DNA of 64,000 nt from Moraxella sp. ZY210820 (GTDB taxonomy: Bacteria; Pseudomonadota; Gammaproteobacteria; Pseudomonadales; Moraxellaceae), in assembly GCF_030674635.1 (NCBI RefSeq), contig NZ_CP089978.1, positions 1,860,001 through 1,924,000 of the forward strand. The letters run 5' to 3'. How positions within the stretch are numbered: the stretch's first letter is position 1; each line of letters opens with the position of its first letter. The translations under genes and the position numbers were made by a program. This document shows, piece after piece, positions 38,308 through 46,354 of this stretch. The notes under the pieces were generated by a model. The model did no database searches, was not told where the DNA came from, and saw nothing but the letters and a program-made list of their open reading frames with translations.

Positions 38308-39255
38308 TTAACACAATGATGCCAAATGTCGCATCACAATATCAGTATCTTTGTTTTCAAGTTCTTGAATGATATGCAAATAGGTCTGCTGAGTGGTGGT
38401 CATGCTCGAATGCCCAAGCCGTCTTGCCACACTGGCAATAGATACGCCTGCAAATAACAACAATGAGGCATGGGTATGGCGTAAACCGTGTACGCTAATC
38501 ACAGAAATGCCCGCTTTTTTACAATGGCGGGCAATGCGGTAATTGACGGTGGAATTATAAACTTTATCGCCCGTTTTCATTAAACCCACAAAAATGGGTG
38601 TTTCGGGGTCGCTGTTTAAGTTTTTGATTAAGCCTGAAAATTGCATTACCGTTTGCCAGTCTAATTGAATTTTGCGAACTGATGAGCGGTTTTTGGTAGG
38701 TAAAAATCCGCCATTGTTTTTATAATCCCAAGTTTTATTGACGCTTAAAGTTTGATGAGCAAAATCAAAATCACCTGTGGTAATGGCAAGGGCTTCAGAA
38801 AAACGCATACCTGTTTTGGCAATCAATAAAATAAACCAATCCCAATTTAATTGTTGATTTAAATTAAGTTGATTGAGTAATAATTGCAATTCATTTTGAT
38901 TTAAAAATTTGATTTTTTTATTGGCAGGGGTTTTGCCTTTGATAATGGCTTTGCGAGTGGGGTCATTGTCAATCAAGCCTTCATCAACCGCATCCAAAAT
39001 CGCCCCTTTGATTTGATGATGAAAATCCATCGTGGTTTGGCGTTCGTGGACTTCGGCATAATCATTGAGCAATTTTTGATAACGAGAACGCGACAATTCG
39101 CCAACCTGCAAATCTGGGGCAAGTTTTTTGAGCCAATACAAACTGGATTGGTATTTTTTCATCGTAACAGGACGCACCGCCCCTTCTTTGTAGGTCTTGA
39201 CCCATTGTTCAAAGTAATCGGAAAATAAAGTTTGTTTCATAAAATCATCACTCAT
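38308..39255 (-). CDS. Tyrosine recombinase (phage-integrase family)
   Basis: 315 residues with an N-terminal SAM-like DNA-binding domain and a complete catalytic set: Arg151 (TGMRFSEAL), Lys188, His256 and Arg259 (HGLRHTHASLL), His282 (LGHSSMTTTQQ) and Tyr292. It could be the integrase of a decayed mobile element, or a resident recombinase that shuffles hsdS domains, as tyrosine recombinases beside type I systems do in streptococci. It converges on hsdR. No att duplication was found. Confidence 0.92.
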   Translation of the reverse strand: MSDDFMKQTLFSDYFEQWVKTYKEGAVRPVTMKKYQSSLYWLKKLAPDLQVGELSRSRYQKLLNDYAEVHERQTTMDFHHQIKGAILDAVDEGLIDNDPTRKAIIKGKTPANKKIKFLNQNELQLLLNQLNLNQQLNWDWFILLIAKTGMRFSEALAITTGDFDFAHQTLSVNKTWDYKNNGGFLPTKNRSSVRKIQLDWQTVMQFSGLIKNLNSDPETPIFVGLMKTGDKVYNSTVNYRIARHCKKAGISVISVHGLRHTHASLLLFAGVSIASVARRLGHSSMTTTQQTYLHIIQELENKDTDIVMRHLASLC

Positions 39256-39310
39256 AATTAAAAAAGAGTGTGTATTTTAGGTTTTTTAATGATTTTATTG
39301 ATTAAATTTT

Positions 39311-39325
39311 TTCAGGCAGCCTGAA
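39311..39325. repeat. Overlapping DUS dialects (palindromic)
   Basis: TTCAGGCAGCCTGAA reads AGGCAGCCTGAA on the plus strand (the Kingella-type dialect) and AGGCTGCCTGAA on the minus strand (the Simonsiella-type). Confidence 0.8.
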
Positions 39326-39344
39326 ACCCAATCATCATTTTGCT

Positions 39345-39400
39345 TGATATCTAATTATCAAAATTATCCATTATCGCCAATAATCCCAATCCTTTATAAT
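39345..39400 (+). promoter_or_regulatory. Recurrent promoter block, copy C (before the CAD-family dehydrogenase)
   Basis: CTAATTATCAAAATTATCCA, then TTATCGCCAATAATCCCAAT and TATAAT at 39395-39400. Closest to copy D; both are preceded by a DUS and ATCATCATTTT. Confidence 0.55.
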
Positions 39401-39406
39401 AGACTT

Positions 39407-39517
39407 CTTGCGAAATTAGAAAAGTAAAAGGAAAACCGTTCGCCCTGAGCTTGTCGAAGGGTCGGTTTTCCTATGGTTCGACAAGCTCACCACGAACGGA
39501 AAACCGATTTTCGCAAG
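39407..39517. repeat. Complex inverted repeat with CTGAGCTTGTCGAA core
   Basis: Outer arms CTTGCGAAA / TTTCGCAAG enclose two hairpin parts, GGAAAACCG / CGGTTTTCC (39430-39471), and the sequence GCCCTGAGCTTGTCGAAGG with its partner GGTTCGACAAGCTCACC. This intergenic repeat type is widespread in proteobacteria. Together with the DUS and block C it fills the 301-base gap 39256-39556. Confidence 0.75.
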
Positions 39518-39556
39518 AGGTTTAATATTCATTTTTAATCATTTAGGAATCGTAAA

Positions 39557-40615
39557 ATGACCCACCCCGTAAAATCCTACGCTGCTTTTTCAGCAACCAC
39601 ACCGCTTACTCCACACAGTTTTGAACGCCGAGAACTCCGTGAAGACGATGTTTTAATTGATATTTTGTACTGTGGCGTATGCCATTCAGACTTGCATATG
39701 GCTCGCAATGATTGGGGCTGGACGCAAAGTTATCCGCTTGTACCGGGACACGAAATCATCGGTCGTGTTGCCAAAGTCGGTAAAAACGCCAACAAATTTA
39801 AAATTGGCGATTTGGTCGGTGTCGGCTGTATGGTGGACTCTTGCCGTGAATGTAGCCCTTGCCAGCACGGTTTGGAGCAGTACTGCGAAGTGGGCAACAT
39901 CGGGACTTATGGCGGTATTGACCGCTTTGACGGCACACCAACACAAGGCGGTTACAGTACAGGCGTGGTGGTGAGCGAAGATTTTGTCTTAAAAGTCTCT
40001 GAAACATTGGACACCAAAGCGGTTGCCCCTCTTTTGTGTGCAGGCATTACCACCTACTCGCCCCTGCGTCATTGGAATGTCAAAGCTGGCTCAAAAGTCG
40101 CTGTTGTCGGGCTTGGCGGACTTGGGCATATGGCGGTCAAACTGGCTCACGCAATGGGGGCAGAAGTTACGCTTTTTACCCGCTCACTGGGCAAAGCTAA
40201 TGATGCTTACCGTTTGGGGGCAAGCCGTGTGGTGCTTTCTACCGATGAAAACCAGATGAAAGAAGTCGCCAATACCTTTGATTTGATTATTGATACCGTG
40301 CCATACACCCACGATTTAAAACCTTATATGCCAACTTTGGCATTGGACGGTACGCTGGTGCTGGTGGGACTGGTGGGCGAACTCAAAGAAACCATCAACA
40401 CCGTACCGATGATTGTCGGTCGCCGCAGTATTTCTGCTTCTGTGATTGGTGGCATTGCCGAAACCCAAGAAATGCTGGATTTTTGTGCCGAGCATAACAT
40501 CGTGCCAGATGTGGAAATGATTGATATGCAAAATATCAATGATGCGTATGAAAGAATGCTTAAATCCGATGTGAAATATCGCTTTGTGATTGATATGGGG
40601 AGTTTGAGAGGATAA
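39557..40615 (+). CDS. Zinc-dependent NAD(P)-alcohol/aldehyde reductase, CAD family (YahK/AdhC-like)
   Basis: 352 residues, normal for the cinnamyl-alcohol-dehydrogenase family. Catalytic zinc Cys42 and His65-Glu66 (PGHEIIG), structural zinc Cys96, 99, 102, 110, and the Rossmann GLGGLGHMAVK are visible. Enzymes like YahK reduce varied aldehydes with NADPH, so it likely detoxifies reactive aldehydes, in line with frmA and fghA in the same island and the shared promoter block. GC content is above that of the core. Physiological substrate unknown. Confidence 0.9.
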   Translation: MTHPVKSYAAFSATTPLTPHSFERRELREDDVLIDILYCGVCHSDLHMARNDWGWTQSYPLVPGHEIIGRVAKVGKNANKFKIGDLVGVGCMVDSCRECSPCQHGLEQYCEVGNIGTYGGIDRFDGTPTQGGYSTGVVVSEDFVLKVSETLDTKAVAPLLCAGITTYSPLRHWNVKAGSKVAVVGLGGLGHMAVKLAHAMGAEVTLFTRSLGKANDAYRLGASRVVLSTDENQMKEVANTFDLIIDTVPYTHDLKPYMPTLALDGTLVLVGLVGELKETINTVPMIVGRRSISASVIGGIAETQEMLDFCAEHNIVPDVEMIDMQNINDAYERMLKSDVKYRFVIDMGSLRG

Positions 40616-40628
40616 GTTCTTTTGCATA

Positions 40629-40666
40629 AAAAACACCGTTTTCAGGGTTGGAAACGGTGTTTTTTG
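40629..40666 (+). terminator. Rho-independent terminator after the CAD-family dehydrogenase gene
   Basis: Stem AACACCGTTTTC / GAAACGGTGTT with loop AGGGTTG, then T6. Very like the fghA terminator. Confidence 0.88.
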
Positions 40667-40671
40667 TTTTT

Positions 40672-40683
40672 TTCAGGCTGTCT
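40672..40683 (-). repeat. DUS-like 12-mer
   Basis: Minus strand AGACAGCCTGAA, one base from AGGCAGCCTGAA, next to the terminator. Confidence 0.55.
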
Positions 40684-40730
40684 AAAAAAAATACTTGTCC
40701 AGTTTTCGGTTGTTTTTGTATAAATTAACC

Positions 40731-40760
40731 CATAAAATAAAGCACCTTCTTTATTTTATG
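40731..40760. promoter_or_regulatory. Perfect inverted repeat just before ada
   Basis: Arms CATAAAATAAAG / CTTTATTTTATG (12 bp, perfect) with a 6-nt loop, ending 7 nt before the ada start. It may be the operator for self-activation by methylated Ada or a hairpin covering the start region. Confidence 0.5.
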
Positions 40761-40767
40761 ATGAAAA

Positions 40768-41826
40768 ATGAAAAACTTATCTTTAACTCACGAGCGAATG
40801 TACCAAGCCATTTTGGAAAAAGATACGACATTTGAAGGCATATTTTTTACGGCTGTAAAAACCACAGGCATTTTTTGTCGTCCGTCTTGTACCGCTAGAA
40901 AACCCAAAAGCGAAAATGTAGAATTTTTTGCGACCACCAAAGAATGTATTTTAAAAGGCTATCGCCCTTGCAAAGTTTGTCGTCCATTACAACATTTAGA
41001 CCAAACACCTACCGCAATTCAAGCCATTCTTGATGAATTTACCCAAAATCCCAGTCTAAAATTCACAGATTTTGAATTAAAACAACGAAATATTGACCCC
41101 AAATTCATTCGCCGTTGGTTTTTAAAAAATCACGGTATGACTTTTCACGCTTTTTGTCGTATGTATCGCATTAACTCTGCCTTTAAAAAAATTCAATCAG
41201 GCGAACAAATCACCCATACCGCATTTGATTTGGGCTTTGATTCATTAAGCGGTTTTTCAGACTCTTTTAAAAAAATATTTGGCGTTTCTCCCAAACAAGG
41301 TAAAACCCAAACTCTTATTAATTTAAAAAGAATAGAAACACCGCTTGGCACAATGATGACTTGTGCTACCGATAAAGGCATTTGTTTATTGGAATTTACC
41401 GACCGAAAAATGCTTGAAACGGAATTAAAAAATATCGCCAAACGCCAAAATGCCATTCTTATTCAGGGCGACAATCCGTTTTTTGAAATTTTGGAAATAC
41501 AATTAAAAGAATATTTTGCCCAAAAACGCACCGAATTTAGTGTGCCATTGCATTTGATTGGTACCGATTTTCAACAAAAAGTTTGGCAAATTTTACAACA
41601 AATTCCTTATGGCAAAACTTATTCTTATGGACAACAAGCCAAAATCTTGGGCAATCCCAAAGCAGTTAGAGCAGTCGCCAATGCCAATGGAATGAATAGC
41701 ATTGCTATATTGGTGCCGTGTCATCGTGTGATTGGTGCAAACGGTGAATTAACAGGGTATGGCGGTGGACTTTGGCGAAAACAATATTTATTAGAATTGG
41801 AAAACCCATTAAGCAGCCATCATTAA
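40768..41826 (+). CDS. ada: Ada: methylphosphotriester/O6-methylguanine-DNA methyltransferase and regulator
   Basis: 352 residues, full-length Ada. N-terminal zinc domain with Cys37, 41, 68 and 71, where one Cys accepts methyl from DNA phosphotriesters; an AraC-type helix-turn-helix (about 85-175); then an MGMT domain with active Cys318 in VPCHRVIG. Ada repairs alkylated DNA by suicide transfer and, once methylated, activates the adaptive response. Its presence fits the aldehyde/alkylation theme. The next gene starts 16 nt after its stop. Confidence 0.95.
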   Translation: MKNLSLTHERMYQAILEKDTTFEGIFFTAVKTTGIFCRPSCTARKPKSENVEFFATTKECILKGYRPCKVCRPLQHLDQTPTAIQAILDEFTQNPSLKFTDFELKQRNIDPKFIRRWFLKNHGMTFHAFCRMYRINSAFKKIQSGEQITHTAFDLGFDSLSGFSDSFKKIFGVSPKQGKTQTLINLKRIETPLGTMMTCATDKGICLLEFTDRKMLETELKNIAKRQNAILIQGDNPFFEILEIQLKEYFAQKRTEFSVPLHLIGTDFQQKVWQILQQIPYGKTYSYGQQAKILGNPKAVRAVANANGMNSIAILVPCHRVIGANGELTGYGGGLWRKQYLLELENPLSSHH

Positions 41827-41841
41827 TTTTAAGGTAAATTT

Positions 41842-42615
41842 ATGAAACAGTTAATTTTAAAAAATGAATGCCTAATTATAGGCAATGTATGGGACAGCTT
41901 GTCAGCGATAATACACGAACAAGCAGGTTTTAAGGCATTGGGTACAACCAGTTGGGGAATTGCCAATACTTTGGGCTACCAAGACGGACAACGGATTGGT
42001 TTTGATGAGCTTAAAAATGTTGTATCGCAAATTTTAAAAGTCATTACAATACCATTGTCAGTAGATATAGAAGCAGGATATGGCAAAAATAATCAAGAAA
42101 TTATTGATAATATATTAACACTTGCAAAAATGGGGTGTGCTGGGGTAAATTTAGAGGATTCTCTCCCCAATCAAGGACTAAAAGATAAAAATGAATTTGC
42201 CATTTTAATAAAAGAAACCAAAACAGCATTGGTTAATAATGGTTTTGATGATTTTTATTTTAATATCAGAACAGATACTTATTTGACGCTTGACAACCCA
42301 ATAGAAGAAACCATTAGCAGGGCGGTTTTGTATCAAAATTTTGGAGCAGATGGTATTTTTATACCTTGCATTCAAAAAGATGAAGACATCAAAAAAGTTT
42401 TGGAAAACATCAATATTCCTTTAAATGTAATGTGTTTACCTAGTTTGACTGATATAAAAAGATTAAAAACATTGGGCGTGCAAAGAATAAGTTATGGCAA
42501 TGCTATGTCTGATTATATTATTTGTCAAATTGAGCAACTCACAAAATCCATTTTAAATGAACAAAATACCGCTTGTTTGTATCGTCATCAGGGAGTAATA
42601 ACAAAATTTAAATAA
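41842..42615 (+). CDS. Isocitrate lyase/PEP phosphomutase superfamily enzyme
   Basis: 257 residues. The superfamily barrel is recognisable: the NVWDSLSAIIHEQAGFKALG front, SVDIEAGYG (metal-binding Asp-x-Glu), GVNLEDS and RTDTY. The usual catalytic-loop KKCG of isocitrate lyases is not present, placing it with carboxyvinyl-carboxyphosphonate-mutase-like proteins of uncharacterised substrate. It follows ada after 16 nt, so they are likely co-transcribed; why is not evident. Confidence 0.85.
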   Translation: MKQLILKNECLIIGNVWDSLSAIIHEQAGFKALGTTSWGIANTLGYQDGQRIGFDELKNVVSQILKVITIPLSVDIEAGYGKNNQEIIDNILTLAKMGCAGVNLEDSLPNQGLKDKNEFAILIKETKTALVNNGFDDFYFNIRTDTYLTLDNPIEETISRAVLYQNFGADGIFIPCIQKDEDIKKVLENINIPLNVMCLPSLTDIKRLKTLGVQRISYGNAMSDYIICQIEQLTKSILNEQNTACLYRHQGVITKFK

Positions 42616-42635
42616 ATGATTTTAGTTGTAAATGA

Positions 42636-42664
42636 ATAAGGTGTATTAAAAAACGCCTTATTTT
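42636..42664 (+). terminator. Terminator of the ada operon
   Basis: Stem AATAAGGTGT / AACGCCTTATT with one G-U pair, followed by TTTT and then a DUS. Confidence 0.75.
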
Positions 42665-42676
42665 AGGCAGCCTGAA
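42665..42676 (+). repeat. DUS dialect AGGCAGCCTGAA
   Basis: Exact AGGCAGCCTGAA (Kingella-type), directly after the terminator. Confidence 0.8.
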
Positions 42677-42695
42677 AAATCATCATCATTTTAAC

Positions 42696-42751
42696 TGATA
42701 CCTAATTATCAAAATTATCAATTATCCCCAATAACCCTAATCCCTTATAAT
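42696..42751 (+). promoter_or_regulatory. Recurrent promoter block, copy D (before the first MBL-fold fragment)
   Basis: CCTAATTATCAAAATTATCA, ATTATCCCCAATAACCCTAA, then TATAAT at 42746-42751. Confidence 0.55.
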
Positions 42752-42759
42752 ATATCCGT

Positions 42760-42885
42760 TTGTAACCTAAGCCAAAACCATTAGGAAACCCAAATTCTAA
42801 TGGTTTGATTTATTTGATGTATGATGAAACCCATTTTTAAAAAATTCCTTAAATTCACCCTAGCCACTTTGGGCGTACTCACGCT
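42760..42885 (+). repeat. 126-bp direct repeat, copy 1 (leader and start of the MBL-fold gene)
   Basis: Runs from TTGTAACCTAAGCCAAAACC to GTACTCACGCT; four differences from 48827-48952. It carries a CCATTAG/CTAATGG hairpin upstream of the ATG. The two copies flank about 6 kb. Confidence 0.92.
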
Positions 42886-43096
42886 GATTGTGGCTATTTT
42901 GGGCATTCTGCTCTACCGCAATTTGGGTGCATTGCCCGATGAAAGCCGTTTTGCCCATTTGCCTTATTACAAAAACGGGCAATTTACCAATCTTTATACC
43001 GATGATTTGCCCTATTATCCCGACAAAGCCACAGGCAAAGGCGGTTTTATCTTTAATTATTATTTACCAACGATTTTATTCAATCAACGGTTTTAG
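42821..43096 (+). pseudogene. 5' fragment of an MBL-fold metallo-hydrolase gene (RomA/NAPE-PLD-like)
   Basis: Encodes the first ~74 residues: a membrane anchor (FTLATLGVLTLIVAILGILL) and the family front LPYYKNGQFTNLYTDDLPYY, then departs into unrelated sequence after TGKGGF and stops. The metal-binding HxHxDH region never appears, so the product cannot be an active hydrolase. The 3' part of a gene of this kind is found at 48891-49308. The break is next to an uptake sequence. Confidence 0.8.
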
Positions 43097-43106
43097 GCTA
43101 CCTGAA
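43095..43106 (+). repeat. DUS dialect AGGCTACCTGAA
   Basis: Exact AGGCTACCTGAA, the dialect I associate with Eikenella, at the point where the MBL fragment ends. Confidence 0.78.
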
Positions 43107-43116
43107 ACTTTTATTT

Positions 43117-43185
43117 TATATGCCCCAAATTCCCCTCCAATCACTCCACCAATGCATAAATATTCTCTCCTGTTACAGCCCTTAG
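43117..43185 (-). pseudogene. Remnant of an HxlR-family regulator C-terminus
   Basis: Minus strand reads GENIYALVE-stop-LEGNLG, which lines up with GERIYALVDWLENNLCG, the C-terminus of the intact HxlR protein at 46355; a TGA replaces the Trp codon. No further upstream homology is obvious. Confidence 0.5.
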
Positions 43186-43242
43186 TCTATTGGGATTTAA
43201 TCAGTTGGGGCGATAGGCAAGAAATAACATTTTCTATGGCAA

Positions 43243-44343
43243 TCAATTATCACGCTTTAATTTTCTAACCCAAGTATCCCAAGAATCTAAAATAACAGAA
43301 ATGGTATGGCTACGTTCAAATTTACTACGCTCCATACTTTCTTCATAATCATTCACTGTTCTACCGCCAATAATAACCGTACGGATATTAATATCTTTAT
43401 TCTCATCTACCTGTAATTTGGGTTTTGCACCCAGTAAAGTGTGCTTGATTGGTGATTTATTTTTCTCTGCCAGCTTTCTAATTTTATGGCATTCTTTTCT
43501 AAATTCATCATAATAACGACCATATATGCTATCTAATCTGTTTCTAATTTGTTGTGCGGCAATTGAAATATGAGAATGCGGTTGTTTATAGCCCGTCTGA
43601 TTAAATAGATTAAAATCAGAACCTTTGATTTCAATTAAAATAACCATCATTCTTGAACGACCAGTAAAAATGACAAAATCCACAAAACCATCTTTGTCTT
43701 TTGTGCCTTTATGAATGGGATATTCAGAAAAAACAATGTATTCATCTTCTAATTCAGCATAAATCTCTCCAAAAAATGACAAATCTTCTTTAAAGAAAGA
43801 CAACAATTCTCTTTCTTTGGCATTGGATTGGATTAAGTTAATTAATTCCTGCTTGGATTTCATTTGTTTTTCAATGGCTAGTTTTCTTTGAATAAAACGA
43901 CTGCTCTCAAACCAAGGAAAATCAGCCCAAATATTTCTCTTAAAACGAATGGTATCAGCTTGATGAATAATGGCTGAATTGTATGATGAACGGTCATTGA
44001 TGAGATTGTTAAAATTCTCCTCTCCAATGATTTCAATCATTTGATGATTATTCAAAGTTTGCCATTGTGGTTTTTTATTTAAATTAATTGTTGTCAAATC
44101 AAAAGAATTATTGGTATCGCCTAATTTTTCATAATGTTCAATAAAAATATGCTTTTTAAAACCAAATTCATTATGCAGCTTTTCAATAATGATTTCTACA
44201 GCATTGGTAACCGATTGCCCATCATTTTTATCCAATTCAGTTAAAATGGTAACAGGTTGTTGGTTGCTCATATAAGTTCGGACACGGCAAAAACCTTTTA
44301 ACTTATCACTAGTAAAATCCAAAACAAAATCCAATATTTTCAT
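43243..44343 (-). CDS. Shedu-like nuclease (DUF4263, PD-(D/E)XK)
   Basis: 366 residues. The C-terminal half has the Shedu/DUF4263 arrangement: GFVDFVIFTG (Asp222), ILIEIKG (Glu238, Lys240) and SHISIAAQQIRNRL (Gln264), i.e. a PD-(D/E)XK nuclease core. The N-terminal ~180 residues are not recognised and may sense the trigger. Shedu proteins protect against phages by nicking DNA. Here the gene follows a nuclease-helicase gene by 3 nt, unlike the single-gene Shedu systems. AT-rich relative to the neighbouring stress genes. Confident in the nuclease fold, less so in the exact family. Confidence 0.75.
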   Translation of the reverse strand: MKILDFVLDFTSDKLKGFCRVRTYMSNQQPVTILTELDKNDGQSVTNAVEIIIEKLHNEFGFKKHIFIEHYEKLGDTNNSFDLTTINLNKKPQWQTLNNHQMIEIIGEENFNNLINDRSSYNSAIIHQADTIRFKRNIWADFPWFESSRFIQRKLAIEKQMKSKQELINLIQSNAKERELLSFFKEDLSFFGEIYAELEDEYIVFSEYPIHKGTKDKDGFVDFVIFTGRSRMMVILIEIKGSDFNLFNQTGYKQPHSHISIAAQQIRNRLDSIYGRYYDEFRKECHKIRKLAEKNKSPIKHTLLGAKPKLQVDENKDINIRTVIIGGRTVNDYEESMERSKFERSHTISVILDSWDTWVRKLKRDN

Positions 44344-44346
44344 CGT

Positions 44347-46305
44347 TTATATATCCTCAATTCCCAAAGACTTTAAATATTGATAAGTACAATCATGATA
44401 TGCGCAAATCCTCGTTTTATCCTCATTATTACCATTGGGAATCCAAATCACCATACCCTGTCTGGCACGAGTTAATAATACCCGATAAGCATTCAATAAA
44501 TATCTTTGATTGTGAACTTGATTAATGTTTTGCCATTTACTGCCTTTAAAATTTTGATAATGCCAAACACCATTTTGGATATAAAAATTGGCGTCCCAAG
44601 CCACACAAGCCCAATCCAATTCTAAACCTTGTACACTAAATTCAGTTGCCACATCTTCCAAAAAATATGCTGAACGCACATCATCACTGTCATTTAAAAA
44701 CCAATCACTTTCATTGATTTCATTTTTAACATCTATGCCAAAGGCTTTTAAGCGCCTTCCACCTGATGACGCTAACAAACCATAACGCTCCGAGCTTTTG
44801 GCGTGTTGTTTGAGCCATTGCTTTGCCTTATCCAAGTTTCTTGTTAAAACAATGGGATAATTTTCATTGATAAGTTGATATAATTGTTTGGCGGTATCGG
44901 TATTGAGTTGTAGTAATTGATTGATAAAATAAGAAAGCTGCTCGGAGCGAAATGAACGCACCGAATTGGCTAAATGTAATTCGTTTTTTGTTTGACCATA
45001 TTGATTTAAATACTCAATTAACTCACCATTATTTAAATATTCAGGCTGCCTAATTAAATAAGGTGAATAATAAAGCTGCCAATCATTAAAATGATGGTTT
45101 AATGCATTTATCCATTCAGAAATACCTGCTTCACCCGTATTGATTTCTTGTCCACCACCAATTAAGCAAATAATCACACACCAATCTTGATGGCGATTCA
45201 TCACATCAATCAAAAATTGTGGCTCGGATTGATTAAAATTTTCCAGACTGCGTTTTTCTTTCATAAATTTACTGGCTTGTTCTTGATTCCAGGCACGTTG
45301 CGCTTCATCAAAAATCACGACTTTTTCAATAGGGGCGCCTTTATCTTTTAAATATTCATCGCGAAAATGATGAATATTTTGAATAAAAGCTTCAACCTTT
45401 GGTCGTGCCGCTTTTTTATTGGGCGCTTGTCCTGTTTTGACCGAATCACGCACCAACGCTTCACGCAAAACATTGACAAGCGGCCCATTGCCTGATAAAA
45501 ACACGGCGTGCTCCGCTTCGTCAATATTCATACGCTGTGTGGCAATATTCAGCCCCGCCAGTGTCTTGCCTGCACCTGGCACACCCGTGATAAAACAAAT
45601 GGATTTTTGCTTGGCTTGTTTGCTGTGCTCGATAATCTGATGTAAGCATTGGTTGGTTAAGCCTAAATTTTGGGCGCCCGCATCTGAACGTGTAATGCTT
45701 GCCACACTGTGTCCTTGATATAGTGCTTGGGCGGCCTCCACGATGGTTGGTGTGGGGTGATAGGGTGAATTTGCCCAGTCTTGTGCATTAAGTGTTGGTT
45801 GCTCTGGTGTGGATTTAGATTGAAGCAGTTTAGCTAATTGGCTGGCATTGGTGGTAATGGCAGTATTAAATTTGGCTGCCTTCTCAAAGTCAAATGCGCT
45901 ACACTCAGGTGCATTTTCAGCCACCAAAACAGGAATTAAATATGCCTGATGATTGCCTTGATGGAAATTTTTTAAATCCAAGCAATAATCAATCACTTGA
46001 TTAATGGCGTGTTTGTCATATTGCTTAGCACCGATTTTAAATTCCACAACAAAAATTGTCTGACCGATGATGATAATATTGTCCACGCGTTTGCCCATTC
46101 TGGGAATGGAAAACTCAAAGAAAATATGTCCTTGTAAAGTGTGTAATGAATTTTGCAAAATCTCAATCTGTCTTAGCCAGGCATTTCTTTGACTATCTTC
46201 TAAGCTACGGTTTAGGTGATTTTTGCTTAAATGCCCTAAAATATGTTCAGGATTTTCATTGATAAAGTTTGTGATAGGATTTTGATAGTAGGCGCGTTGA
46301 AACAT
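44347..46305 (-). CDS. Nuclease-helicase fusion, DUF2075 type (candidate defence protein)
   Basis: 652 residues. N-terminal PD-(D/E)XK domain: RVDNIII (Asp75), FVVEFKIG (Glu88, Lys90), INQVIDY (Gln103). Then an SF1-like ATPase/helicase with Walker A GVPGAGKT (241-248), Walker B VVIFDEAQRAWN (DEAQ 333-336), the GGGQEINTGEAGISEW motif, VQGLELDWACVAWD and a terminal YRVLLTRARQGMVIW motif VI, as in DUF2075. It probably loads on and cuts DNA using ATP. It forms an operon with the downstream Shedu-like gene. An uptake sequence lies inside the gene. Confidence 0.82.
   Translation of the reverse strand: MFQRAYYQNPITNFINENPEHILGHLSKNHLNRSLEDSQRNAWLRQIEILQNSLHTLQGHIFFEFSIPRMGKRVDNIIIIGQTIFVVEFKIGAKQYDKHAINQVIDYCLDLKNFHQGNHQAYLIPVLVAENAPECSAFDFEKAAKFNTAITTNASQLAKLLQSKSTPEQPTLNAQDWANSPYHPTPTIVEAAQALYQGHSVASITRSDAGAQNLGLTNQCLHQIIEHSKQAKQKSICFITGVPGAGKTLAGLNIATQRMNIDEAEHAVFLSGNGPLVNVLREALVRDSVKTGQAPNKKAARPKVEAFIQNIHHFRDEYLKDKGAPIEKVVIFDEAQRAWNQEQASKFMKEKRSLENFNQSEPQFLIDVMNRHQDWCVIICLIGGGQEINTGEAGISEWINALNHHFNDWQLYYSPYLIRQPEYLNNGELIEYLNQYGQTKNELHLANSVRSFRSEQLSYFINQLLQLNTDTAKQLYQLINENYPIVLTRNLDKAKQWLKQHAKSSERYGLLASSGGRRLKAFGIDVKNEINESDWFLNDSDDVRSAYFLEDVATEFSVQGLELDWACVAWDANFYIQNGVWHYQNFKGSKWQNINQVHNQRYLLNAYRVLLTRARQGMVIWIPNGNNEDKTRICAYHDCTYQYLKSLGIEDI
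45040..45051 (-). repeat. DUS dialect AGGCAGCCTGAA inside the nuclease-helicase gene
   Basis: Minus strand AGGCAGCCTGAA, exact. It lies in the coding strand direction, suggesting the gene itself resided in a DUS-bearing genome. Confidence 0.75.
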
Positions 46306-46354
46306 AAAATAATCCCATAAATTGATTGTTATAAATACAAATTATTGATGAAGT

